Origin: Candidatus Segatella caccae
GTDB taxonomy: Bacteria; Bacteroidota; Bacteroidia; Bacteroidales; Bacteroidaceae
Assembly: GCA_900556395.1 (NCBI GenBank)
Contig: USOQ01000087.1
Span: 1-8,925 of the forward strand
Length of the DNA stretch: 8,925 nucleotides
Reading direction: 5' to 3'
Numbering within the stretch: the stretch's first letter is position 1; each line of letters starts with the position of its first letter. The translations under genes were made by a program, and so were the position numbers. Below, piece after piece: positions 1-6,450 of this stretch. Under the pieces are notes generated by a model. The model was given only the letters and a program-made list of their open reading frames with translations, did not search any database and had not been told where the DNA came from.

Positions 1-116
1 AAGAGAAAGAGAAAGTAGAGCAAATCGTAGTAGAGGAAATGCAGAATGCCTATCAGTTGGACGTACCTTTGGTAGCAGATGCCGGATGGGGAAACAACTG
101 GCTCGAAGCTCATTAA
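1..116 (+). CDS. polA: DNA polymerase I, C-terminal end (partial)
   Basis: Only the last 37 codons are present; the gene enters from the left edge, with the first full codon at base 3 and TAA at 114-116. The peptide ends VPLVADAGWGNNWLEAH, which matches my recollection of the C-terminus of Bacteroidales DNA polymerase I, where the polymerase palm ends in a VPL-(I/V)-(A/V) strand followed by a G-W-G/NW-x-x-AH tail; E. coli Pol I likewise ends in a DVPL strand and a final AH. The enzyme fills gaps and removes RNA primers during replication and excision repair. The catalytic residues lie outside the window. A strong terminator follows about 60 bases downstream. The short length is the only limit on this call. 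Confidence 0.85.
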   Translation, partial: EKEKVEQIVVEEMQNAYQLDVPLVADAGWGNNWLEAH

Positions 117-175
117 TCCCCACCCTGTCTACTCACATCAGAAACAATTTTAGTTCACTCGATTTTAGATTTAGC

Positions 176-220
176 AAAGTAAGATATGGTACTTATCAAA
201 GTATTATATCTTACTTTTTT
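176..220 (+). terminator. Rho-independent terminator after polA
   Basis: Bases 176-194 pair with 199-217 as a 19-bp stem containing two G-U wobbles (188/205 and 189/204) around a four-base ATCA loop. The 3' arm runs into six T residues (215-220). The stem is AT-rich but long. It is about 60 bases downstream of the polA stop and correctly oriented to end that transcript. Confidence 0.85.
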
Positions 221-240
221 CATATAAAAAACGCCCCACA

Positions 241-294
241 ATGAAAGTAATTGCGATGACCATCGAAATAGGCTTCATTCGAAGCCGCTTTCAT
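241..294. other. Possible structured element (three-way junction)
   Basis: Three nested inverted repeats can be seen. ATGAAAG at 241-247 pairs with CTTTCAT at 288-294 (7 bp). Inside lie a hairpin from the cgatg/catcg arms at 254-265, whose loop is very tight and probably opens to four bases, and a hairpin GGCTTC/GAAGCC at 271-286 with an ATTC loop. Together they could fold as a three-way junction about 54 bases long. No promoter or known RNA family is recognised, and the strand is undetermined. Confidence 0.3.
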
Positions 295-608
295 GTTTCG
301 AGGGATTTCTATTTCAATAGTTAATTCCTTTTGGCCAATTTGGAATTTCAGGATATGTGGTATTTATCATCATGTGTACTTCATGCTTGATACTGCCCCC
401 AATGATTAGAAAAATCTGTCCTTTTATCTTTTCGTAAATCCTGCAAGATGATATGATGAAAAGAATGAGGATAATATGAACACAAGTAACGATACCAAGG
501 GGATAGTATGGTAACAAACGAAAGCAAAATTCCCCCAATGACGACTTCATGATGAAAGAAAGATTGAATAAAAAAAGGACTAAAAGATAATTATTCAAAT
601 AAAATGTG

Positions 609-616
609 TATATTTG
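609..616 (+). promoter_or_regulatory. -7 promoter element of the AraC-type regulator gene
   Basis: TATATTTG matches the Bacteroidota -7 consensus TAnnTTTG and lies 40 bases before the ATG at 657. No TTTG is found at the expected -33 distance, so the promoter is half-consensus and may need an activator. Confidence 0.5.
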
Positions 617-656
617 CAGTAGACTTTGCTCTACAACCTAAACAGACAATAACAAA

Positions 657-1376
657 ATGTTACACACCATTTATTTCATTTACGGACTGTGCGTCATGTT
701 CTATTTCATGATGTCATGGCTCTTCTTCCATAAGGACAAAGAACTACTATCAAGACTCGTGGCAGTCTTGATGCTGGTTATCGGTGTGCAATGTTTGAAG
801 AATCTATATTTTATCAAACCCATAAACGATCCTAACGAGATAAGATGGATGATGACAATAGCTTCCGACGTGGTGGCAATCCTTTTATTCGCCTTTATCC
901 TCATTGAAGCACTATATATGAGCATTTCTTTGGTGGTATGGATGTTCATAAGCTACTATATCTATAAACATGAGTCAGTACTTGACGAACTATCTGACAG
1001 TCAATATATTGACATGCAAGATGACACTGCAACCATCACAAAAGACACCCAAATCGGAAAACGCATAGCCATTCTTTTCGAAAAAGAAAAGGTTTATCTG
1101 AACCCTAACCTCAAAGTATCAGACATAGCTGCAACCATAGGCACCAATCGCACCTACGTCAGTGCATACTTCAACAAAGAAACTCAATGTACCTTCTACG
1201 ACTATGTCAACAGATTCCGCATCGAATACGCCTGTAAGCAACTTGACTGTACGGACGACAAAATCGTTCAGATAGCTGAGACTTCTGGATTCAATAGTGC
1301 GCAGGCTTTTATCCGTGTTTTCACCAAGATAAAAGGAATATCTCCCAGCAAATATCGTAAAGAGAGAAACAGATGA
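657..1376 (+). CDS. Membrane-anchored AraC-family transcriptional regulator (short form)
   Basis: The 239-residue protein has an N-terminal membrane part and a C-terminal AraC/XylS DNA-binding domain (about residues 132-236). The domain has two helix-turn-helix units: the first around LKVSDIAATIGTNRTYVSAY (152-171), the second around KIVQIAETSGFNSAQAFIRV (202-221), ending in the family-typical G-I-S-P-S-K-Y-R (227-234). Hydrophobic segments lie at about 3-24, 32-52 and 67-104. The last is about 38 residues long with almost no polar loop, enough for two helices run together. Related Bacteroidales regulators, as I recall them, carry more transmembrane helices and are longer, so this copy may have lost a central block. 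It probably senses an envelope or small-molecule signal and controls unknown targets. The ATG at 657 fits the -7 element at 609-616, and no Shine-Dalgarno is present. The gene stands alone, bounded by terminators on both sides. Confidence 0.85.
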   Translation: MLHTIYFIYGLCVMFYFMMSWLFFHKDKELLSRLVAVLMLVIGVQCLKNLYFIKPINDPNEIRWMMTIASDVVAILLFAFILIEALYMSISLVVWMFISYYIYKHESVLDELSDSQYIDMQDDTATITKDTQIGKRIAILFEKEKVYLNPNLKVSDIAATIGTNRTYVSAYFNKETQCTFYDYVNRFRIEYACKQLDCTDDKIVQIAETSGFNSAQAFIRVFTKIKGISPSKYRKERNR

Positions 1377-1416
1377 TTCGCAATGTATTTAGAATACGTT
1401 GCGAATCGTTTTTTTT
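1375..1416 (+). terminator. Rho-independent terminator of the AraC-type regulator
   Basis: Bases 1375-1389 pair with 1393-1407 as a 15-bp stem with one U-G wobble and a three-base TAG loop, followed by a run of eight T residues (1409-1416). The stem begins inside the stop codon, so termination is immediate. This isolates the regulator transcript from the lipoprotein gene downstream. Confidence 0.93.
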
Positions 1417-1491
1417 ACGCATTGCCACCTCTATTTACCTTTTGCAAAGAATAATTTGAGAGATTGTTAACTATCTTTCTTCGTTTATTCC

Positions 1492-1499
1492 TAAATTTG
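1492..1499 (+). promoter_or_regulatory. -7 promoter element of the lipoprotein gene
   Basis: TAAATTTG matches TAnnTTTG and lies 72 bases before the ATG at 1572. The nearest TTG (1464-1466) is about five bases further upstream than ideal for a -33 element. A start of transcription near 1506 excludes the upstream in-frame ATG at 1464. Confidence 0.5.
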
Positions 1500-1571
1500 C
1501 AAAATGATGAAAACATAAAAGTCATCTATATTACTAATAATCAATTAATCAATCATCTAACTACAAAGCCT

Positions 1572-2210
1572 ATGAAGAAAATGAAACAAATGGCACTTGC
1601 AGTCTTGTTGATGCCACTCTTATTAGCTTGCTCAGGAGGCAGTTCGACCGACACCAACCTGTATGGCTCTCTACCAGAGAAGTATGAAAAGTTTATGCAG
1701 GAAAAAGCCGATCTGAAGAAACAGGCCGAGAACATCAAGACAGAAGCCGACAAAAAGGAATTGATCGAGAAATCGGAAAAGATGCAAGCGGAATGGAAAG
1801 TAAAGATCGAAGAATGTGCAAAAACTCTCAATGGCAAACCTATCGAGGTAGAGAAATGTGATTTCACAATAACAACTCCCCTCTCATTAGAGTTTACAGA
1901 CTTCTATAGTAACTCTAACTTGACGCCATCATTCAAGATAAATGGTGAAGCTACAGCCACATCAGACATGAAGACAGGCAATGATTTTGTCCTCCCAAGC
2001 GAGAATGTTTACCTCGTAGGGTACAACGCTGAAGGTCAAGAGGTTTACAAGACCCTGGTAGGCAACATTGCGGCTGAAAATGTGGATGGTAAGGCATTTG
2101 TAAAAGCTGGCACACCCGTGGAATTTAAAAAGTTAAAATTCAGTAAGTCAGACATCGAAAATGGTTGCAAGGATGCCAAGACCTACAAGTTGGAACTTAA
2201 ACGCCTCTAA
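1572..2210 (+). CDS. Lipoprotein with helical N-terminal half, function unknown
   Basis: The 212-residue protein starts with a lipoprotein signal peptide: basic MKKMK, a hydrophobic core, and lipobox L-L-A-C with the lipidated cysteine at residue 20. The residues after the cysteine (SGGSST) lack the acidic run that marks surface export in Bacteroidota, so a periplasm-facing position is more likely. Residues 35-85 are very rich in K, E, Q and A and should form a long helix or coiled coil. Residues about 95-212 look beta-rich (for example SFKINGEA and VYLVGYNAEGQEV), perhaps a small sandwich domain. The frame stays open upstream to an ATG at 1464, but only the start at 1572 gives a signal peptide and lies downstream of the -7 element. 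Two TAA codons sit in tandem at the end. I do not recognise the family. It may be transcribed with the two membrane genes downstream, since no other promoter is evident before them. Confidence 0.85.
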   Translation: MKKMKQMALAVLLMPLLLACSGGSSTDTNLYGSLPEKYEKFMQEKADLKKQAENIKTEADKKELIEKSEKMQAEWKVKIEECAKTLNGKPIEVEKCDFTITTPLSLEFTDFYSNSNLTPSFKINGEATATSDMKTGNDFVLPSENVYLVGYNAEGQEVYKTLVGNIAAENVDGKAFVKAGTPVEFKKLKFSKSDIENGCKDAKTYKLELKRL

Positions 2211-2236
2211 TAAATAATCCAAGTTTCGCAAGTTCA

Positions 2237-2355
2237 GAAGTTAAAGGAGTTATCGCTCCCTACGGTCGCTGAGGAGTAAAGACAATAGACTTTTTGGCGC
2301 AGTTTTAAAGTAGCAAGACATACGTCTTAACTTCCTCCTTAACTCCTTTAACTTC
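2237..2355. repeat. Candidate dispersed intergenic repeat bounded by 16-bp inverted repeats
   Basis: A perfect 16-bp inverted repeat, GAAGTTAAAGGAGTTA at 2237-2252 and its complement at 2340-2355, encloses 87 bases. On the minus strand the right side is built of three imperfect copies of AGGA(A)GTTAA (plus-strand 2327-2357). A small hairpin AAGAC-ATAC-GTCTT lies at 2315-2328, and CTCC/GGAG arms lie near the left end. The octamer AAGTTCAG occurs just left of the element (2230-2237) and again 11 bases beyond its right end (2367-2374). The palindromic, non-coding design resembles short interspersed repeats of bacterial genomes or a MITE; no transposase is present. The minus-strand open frame across it is not convincing as a gene. 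Confidence 0.55.
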
Positions 2356-2374
2356 CTGGTATGCAAAAGTTCAG

Positions 2375-2402
2375 TAAATAAAAAATAGTAAATAAAAAAT
2401 AG
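2375..2402 (+). repeat. Perfect 2 x 14 bp tandem repeat before a start codon
   Basis: TAAATAAAAAATAG occurs twice back to back (2375-2388 and 2389-2402), ending six bases before the ATG at 2409. The A-rich tract lies where Bacteroidota mRNAs usually have A-rich leaders in place of a Shine-Dalgarno, so copy number could affect translation of the downstream gene. Confidence 0.8.
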
Positions 2403-2408
2403 AAGATT

Positions 2409-2837
2409 ATGGAAGAACTCATAAAAACCATCAAACAATATAAAGGAATCGCTATAAATGCCAGCGCAGTCCTTATGTTTATATTCTTCGGATTCGGTTC
2501 TGTCCTTGACGTGATGGGGAAAGTCCAGATGAACGGATTGAACTTGTTGTTTAAAGGCAGTAGATTAGGTTTTCACTGGTTTTTAGCATTGTTAATATTA
2601 TTAGTTCCGATACTGATAGTATTAGGCAAATCTGTAAAACTGAAGTTTACTGGCAAGATGAATGAGAACTACTACACCATATGCTTCGTAGTAGGATTCA
2701 TCCTCTGCGCTGTCTTTGGCTTAACACTGAAAGATCAAGTCACTTTAGCTTGGGGTGGTTGGCTTTATATGGTGACAGCCGCAGTAGGCATCGCTTTATG
2801 TAATATCGAAAAATTGGCAAAAAACAAAACGGAATGA
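2409..2837 (+). CDS. Small integral membrane protein with four helices
   Basis: The 142-residue protein has four predicted transmembrane helices, at about residues 13-36, 55-73, 89-107 and 113-131, with short charged ends (MEELIKTIKQYK at the front, EKLAKNKTE at the back). It has no cysteine pairs, histidine clusters or other catalytic signature, and I do not recognise the family. Its stop overlaps the start of the next gene in an ATGA (2834-2837), so the two are almost certainly translationally coupled. The start at 2409 follows the 2 x 14 bp A-rich repeat. No TAnnTTTG promoter is found in the 198 bases upstream, which suggests transcription from the lipoprotein promoter through the intergenic repeat. 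A scaffold or partner role for the downstream hydrolase is inference. Confidence 0.8.
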   Translation: MEELIKTIKQYKGIAINASAVLMFIFFGFGSVLDVMGKVQMNGLNLLFKGSRLGFHWFLALLILLVPILIVLGKSVKLKFTGKMNENYYTICFVVGFILCAVFGLTLKDQVTLAWGGWLYMVTAAVGIALCNIEKLAKNKTE

Positions 2838-3481
2838 TAAAATCGAAAAGGCGCTTCTACTATCTTATCGGCTGTGGAAGCACCTTATTCTTTCTGGCTA
2901 TCGCAGTCTGGATAGGTATATGCCTGCTCCACCGCCCTCCCTATCTCATCCCCGACACAACAAGGTTTGAAACAGGTGATATCTTTTTCAGCGTGGGTGA
3001 CTCTTGGGAATCGGTAGCAGTAAGAGCACTATCGGGTACCAGATCCCTTGAGGTAGCCGACTCTACCCCATCCCATTGCGGAATAGTCATCAGGAATGAC
3101 GATGGAGTGAAGTTAGTTCATGCCTCTACTGTAGCCAAAAAGATCGTCATGGAAACAACAGAAGAATATCTACGCAACAACGGCTCATACTGCATCTATA
3201 CCAGGAAGGCTCCCTGTAGAGTGGACACCCTGGCCATCAGAAAAACCGTAGAGGCGCTGGTATCGAAAGGTGTGCCTTTTGATTTCAAATTCGACCATAC
3301 CACCCCTGATGCCCTCTACTGTACAGAGATGGTGATAAGCGTATTTGAAGCCAACAAATATTTCTGCTTCTCCAAGCTACGTAAACATAGCTATATATAC
3401 CCCGACGATCTGTTGGCTCTGATCTCTCGCCGAACAGAAACAAGTAAAAAAACTAAAGCCATTAATGGTAAAAGAAGATGA
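2834..3481 (+). CDS. Membrane-anchored YiiX/YaeF-type permuted papain-fold hydrolase
   Basis: The 215-residue protein has one N-terminal membrane helix (about 10-32), then a domain with the hallmarks of the YiiX/YaeF (C92-like) circularly permuted NlpC/P60 family: a G-D-I motif at 48-50, the conserved histidine in PSHCGIVI (H81), LVHAS at 95-99, a P-F-D-F-x-F segment at 148-153, and the nucleophile motif Y-C-T-E with C163. H81 and C163 would form the catalytic pair. Members of this fold hydrolyse amide or ester bonds in peptidoglycan or lipids; the substrate here is unknown. The helix should leave the catalytic domain in the periplasm. The C-terminal tail is basic (TSKKTKAINGKRR). The four-base overlap with the upstream membrane protein gene points to a joint role. 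The family call is strong, the substrate open. Confidence 0.82.
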   Translation: MIKSKRRFYYLIGCGSTLFFLAIAVWIGICLLHRPPYLIPDTTRFETGDIFFSVGDSWESVAVRALSGTRSLEVADSTPSHCGIVIRNDDGVKLVHASTVAKKIVMETTEEYLRNNGSYCIYTRKAPCRVDTLAIRKTVEALVSKGVPFDFKFDHTTPDALYCTEMVISVFEANKYFCFSKLRKHSYIYPDDLLALISRRTETSKKTKAINGKRR

Positions 3482-3489
3482 CAAAACTC

Positions 3490-3510
3490 GTTGTCATCAT
3501 ACATGATAAC
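3490..3510. other. Small hairpin after the hydrolase gene
   Basis: Bases 3490-3497 pair with 3503-3510 in an 8-bp stem with one G-T wobble and a CATAC loop. It starts nine bases after the hydrolase stop. No T-run follows on the plus strand, so it is not a standard terminator; it may protect the 3' end of the mRNA. Confidence 0.4.
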
Positions 3511-3556
3511 AGAAAAAGCAAGTAGGGTGTATCATCGTTTTGACACACCCTACTTG
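3511..3556 (-). terminator. Terminator of mutS in the convergent gap
   Basis: CAAGTAGGGTGT (3519-3530) pairs perfectly with ACACCCTACTTG (3545-3556) around a 14-base loop. On the minus strand the stem begins four bases after the mutS stop and is followed by CTTTTTCT (3518-3511), the T-run expected for mutS termination. On the plus strand only a weakly AT-rich sequence follows, so the hairpin would stop the hydrolase transcript less efficiently. Confidence 0.85.
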
Positions 3557-3560
3557 GAAA

Positions 3561-6224
3561 TTATCTTCCCAACAATATCTTCTTGATGTCATTGAGCTTG
3601 TTTAATGCCTCTACCGGAGTAAGATTGTTGACATCCAGACCGAGAATCTCATCACGTATCTGCGTCAGTACAGGATCATCGAGCTGGAAGAAACTGAGCT
3701 GCATACCATCCTTCTGATTATCCAGATGCTTTACATTAGGCTTACCTGCACCCCCTACTCCCGCATTGTCATCCTCCAACTGCTTCAAGATGACGTTGGC
3801 ACGACTCACGATGCTACGAGGCATACCCGCTATCTCAGCTACATGAATACCAAAAGAGTGCTCGCTGCCACCAGGTTCCAACTTGCGCAAGAAGATGACT
3901 TTTCCGCTCACCTCCTTCACACTCACATTGAAGTTCTTGATACGAGGAAAGTTCTTCTCCATCTCATTGAGTTCATGATAGTGCGTGGCAAAGAGCGTGC
4001 GAGCTTGTGCCTTCTTATGCTCATGCAGATACTCCACTATCGCCCATGCTATGGAAATACCATCGTAGGTAGAGGTACCACGCCCCAACTCATCGAAGAG
4101 CACTAATGAGCGAGGTGAAACATTATTCAAGATGTTAGCAGCCTCCGTCATCTCTACCATGAAAGTAGACTCTCCCAAGGAAATATTATCGCTGGCTCCT
4201 ACACGAGTGAATATTTTATCCACTAAGCCCACTCTCGCGCGCTCTGCGGGCACGAAGCATCCCACCTGGGCCAAGAGTACTATTAAGGCTGTTTGGCGCA
4301 ACAGAGCTGATTTACCCGCCATATTAGGACCCGTAATCATCATTATCTGCTGCTTCTCTGTATCAAGCAACACATCATTGGGCACATATCTCTCCCCTAA
4401 AGGCAACTGAGTCTCAATGACAGGATGACGTCCCTGCTTGATGTCGAGCACCTGCGAGTCGTCTATTACAGGTCGCACATAACGATTCTCGTCCGATGCC
4501 TTGGCAAACGACAGCAGACAGTCCATTCGGGCTATCAGGTTGGCATTGATTTGTATCTGCGGAATATATTCCTGCATGGCGACAATCAACTCATTGAAGA
4601 GCTGGGTCTCCAAGATCAGTATTTTCTCATCCGCTCCCAGTATCTTCTCCTCATATTCTTTCAGTTCCTGGGTGATGTATCGCTCAGCCTGAGCCAATGT
4701 TTGCTTACGAATCCACTCTTCAGGCACCTTGTCTTTGAAGGTATTACGAACCTCGAGATAATAGCCAAAGACGTTGTTATAGCCCACCTTCAGACTGCTG
4801 ATACCCGTCTTCTCTATCTCTCGCTCCTGTATCTTGAGCAGATAGTCCTTTCCATGTCGGCTGATAGCACGCAGGTCGTCCAGTTCAGCATGATAGCCGT
4901 CAGCTATGACGTCACCCTTATTGACCTGCTGAGGAGGATCGGGCTGTATCTCCTTGGCGATGCGATCTTTCAGAGTATCACAGAGATTCAACTGCTCTCC
5001 CACTCGTCTCAAAGCATCGTTCTTGGCATGTTCGCAAGCTGTCTTAATAGGTCGTATAGCCTCAAGTGCATGCTGCAACTGCACAACTTCACGTGGAGAA
5101 ACTCTACCTACAGCCACCTTGGATATAATACGCTCTAAGTCGCCTATGCGATGCAGCTGATCATCAAGAAGCCATCTAAATTCAGGCTCCTTGAAGAAAT
5201 ATTCCACGATGTCGAGTCGCTCATTGATAGGGCGCACGTCCTTCAATGGGAAAACAAGCCATCTGCGAAGCATACGCCCACCCATCGCCGTCACTGTACG
5301 GTCGACAACATTCAAGAGTGAAGAGCCATCCTCCTGCATCGGAGCTACAAGTTCCAAACTACGTATGGTGAAGCGGTCCATGCGCACGAACTTGTCTTCC
5401 TCGATGCGTGACAGAGCCGTGATATGATTGATTTGCGTATGCTGAGTTATCTCGAGATACTGCATGATGGCACCACTTGCGATGACACCATTCTTGAGAT
5501 GCTCCACACCAAAACCCTTCAACGACTTGGTCTTGAAATGCCCCAACAGTTTCTGGCGAGCTGTCTGTTCTGTAAACACCCAGTCATCCAGTTCGAAAGT
5601 ACAGTATTTGGTACCGAAAGCCTGCTCGAATCGCGTCTTCATAGCGCGGTCATAAAGCACCTCTTTAGGTTGGAAGTTGGCCATCAGCTTCTCCACATAG
5701 TCGGGGGTTCCCTCTCCTGTCAGGAATTCACCTGTAGAGATATCAAGGAAAGCCACACCACAAGCAGCCTTTCCGAAATGCACTGCTGCAAGGAAGTTGT
5801 TCTCCTTGTAGTTCAACACATTATCGCCCATGGCGACACCAGGCGTAACCAGTTCGGTAATGCCTCGCTTCACCATCTTATCCATCTGGCTCAACCCTTT
5901 CTTACCCTTTATCTCCTGACGCTTCTTCTTAGGGTCTTCCAGCTGGTCGCACACAGCCACACGCTTACCTGCCCTAATCAACTTAGGCAGATATGTGTCG
6001 AGAGCATGATGCGGAAAGCCAGCCATCTCAGCACCACCTGCCGACCCACCATTGTTACGTCGTGTCAGCGTGATGCCAAGCACCCTGGAAGCCTCTATAG
6101 CATCCTCGCAATAAGTTTCGTAGAAGTCGCCACATCTAAAGAGCAACAGGGCTTCGGGATGCTTGGCTTTCATCTCGAAGAACTGTCTCATCATGGGCGT
6201 AAGACCTTTATCGTTGTTTGCCAT
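3561..6224 (-). CDS. mutS: DNA mismatch repair protein MutS
   Basis: The full-length 887-residue MutS recognises mismatches and small loops and, with ATP, recruits MutL. The mismatch-reading motif G-D-F-Y-E is at 32-36 (F34, E36). The connector, lever and clamp regions follow, with V-G-Y-N-N-V-F-G-Y-Y at 480-489. The ATPase domain has Walker A GPNMAGKS (632-639), the signature region L-G-E-S-T-F-M-V-E-M (683-692), Walker B SLVLFDELGRGTS (706-718) and the switch histidine in ATHYHEL (H748). The C-terminus ends in the helix-turn-helix/dimerisation segment (NLTPVEALNKLNDIKKIL, about 867-884). All catalytic residues are intact. One oddity is a lysine-rich stretch at about 99-117 that is longer than in E. 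coli MutS. Residues 820-840 (GVGGAGKPN and after) form a variable linker. The ATG at 6224 is supported by a near-consensus promoter upstream. mutL is not in the window. Confidence 0.98.
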   Translation of the reverse strand: MANNDKGLTPMMRQFFEMKAKHPEALLLFRCGDFYETYCEDAIEASRVLGITLTRRNNGGSAGGAEMAGFPHHALDTYLPKLIRAGKRVAVCDQLEDPKKKRQEIKGKKGLSQMDKMVKRGITELVTPGVAMGDNVLNYKENNFLAAVHFGKAACGVAFLDISTGEFLTGEGTPDYVEKLMANFQPKEVLYDRAMKTRFEQAFGTKYCTFELDDWVFTEQTARQKLLGHFKTKSLKGFGVEHLKNGVIASGAIMQYLEITQHTQINHITALSRIEEDKFVRMDRFTIRSLELVAPMQEDGSSLLNVVDRTVTAMGGRMLRRWLVFPLKDVRPINERLDIVEYFFKEPEFRWLLDDQLHRIGDLERIISKVAVGRVSPREVVQLQHALEAIRPIKTACEHAKNDALRRVGEQLNLCDTLKDRIAKEIQPDPPQQVNKGDVIADGYHAELDDLRAISRHGKDYLLKIQEREIEKTGISSLKVGYNNVFGYYLEVRNTFKDKVPEEWIRKQTLAQAERYITQELKEYEEKILGADEKILILETQLFNELIVAMQEYIPQIQINANLIARMDCLLSFAKASDENRYVRPVIDDSQVLDIKQGRHPVIETQLPLGERYVPNDVLLDTEKQQIMMITGPNMAGKSALLRQTALIVLLAQVGCFVPAERARVGLVDKIFTRVGASDNISLGESTFMVEMTEAANILNNVSPRSLVLFDELGRGTSTYDGISIAWAIVEYLHEHKKAQARTLFATHYHELNEMEKNFPRIKNFNVSVKEVSGKVIFLRKLEPGGSEHSFGIHVAEIAGMPRSIVSRANVILKQLEDDNAGVGGAGKPNVKHLDNQKDGMQLSFFQLDDPVLTQIRDEILGLDVNNLTPVEALNKLNDIKKILLGR

Positions 6225-6293
6225 TGTTCTATACTTTGATTTGGTACTGAAAACGGCAGTAAAAAGACATTTCCTGCCATATCATCAGAATTG

Positions 6294-6324
6294 CAAAAAT
6301 ATGAAAAAAGAAGGAGATAACAAA
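6294..6324 (-). promoter_or_regulatory. mutS promoter (-33 and -7 elements)
   Basis: Read on the minus strand, TTTG at 6324-6321 and TATTTTTG at 6301-6294 are separated by 19 bases. Both match the Bacteroidota consensus (TTTG and TAnnTTTG) at a normal spacing. Transcription would start near 6287, leaving a leader of about 63 bases before the mutS ATG. Confidence 0.75.
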
Positions 6325-6397
6325 ATGAATCAACTTTAATTTAATGTTTTTTTTATGGAAAATAAGTTCTATATGAACGTTTTCAATAATAATTACG

Positions 6398-6405
6398 TAC
6401 TTTTG
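6398..6405 (+). promoter_or_regulatory. -7 promoter element of the phosphoesterase gene
   Basis: TACTTTTG matches TAnnTTTG and lies 45 bases before the ATG at 6451. No clear TTTG lies at the -33 position. The element is downstream of the frame's first ATG (6355), which argues for the later start. Confidence 0.45.
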
Positions 6406-6450
6406 TATCGAAAAGTTGAGTTACGAAAGAAGACCAACAGAAAAGCAAAT

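Larger units (their letters stand above)
221..656. other. Intergenic region without a convincing gene
   Basis: This stretch separates the polA terminator from the AraC-type regulator gene. The longest open frame, minus strand 314-598, begins with TTG, has no TAnnTTTG element upstream on its own strand, and gives an AT-rich, hydrophobic 94-residue peptide I do not recognise, so I do not call it a gene. What can be seen is a possible three-way-junction fold at 241-294 and, near the right end, a -7 promoter element at 609-616. A decayed gene or a small RNA cannot be excluded. Confidence 0.5.

Noticed and set aside
314..598. Minus-strand open frame of 94 codons, hydrophobic, between polA and the AraC-type gene
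   Set aside because: It starts with TTG, has no TAnnTTTG promoter on its strand, its composition follows the local AT-richness, and it resembles no family I know. A decayed or orphan small membrane protein remains possible.
1464..1571. Upstream in-frame extension of the lipoprotein gene to an ATG at 1464
   Set aside because: It would bury the signal peptide 36 residues inside the protein and begins upstream of the -7 promoter element at 1492-1499.
2250..2438. Minus-strand 62-codon frame over the intergenic repeat
   Set aside because: It is formed by the repeat element and the A-rich tandem repeat read backwards, and overlaps the start of the membrane protein gene; no protein signature.
4425..5138. 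Long plus-strand frame of 237 codons inside mutS
   Set aside because: It is antisense to the conserved core of mutS, has no promoter or family resemblance, and is explained by the codon bias of mutS.
5424..6239. Long plus-strand frame of 271 codons opposite the mutS 5' end
   Set aside because: Same reasoning: a shadow of mutS codon use, rich in His, Leu and Ser as expected of antisense frames, with no domain.
6355..6450. Upstream in-frame extension of the phosphoesterase to an ATG at 6355
   Set aside because: The extra 32 residues precede a normal membrane-anchor start, follow directly on a run of eight T, and lie partly upstream of the -7 element at 6398-6405.
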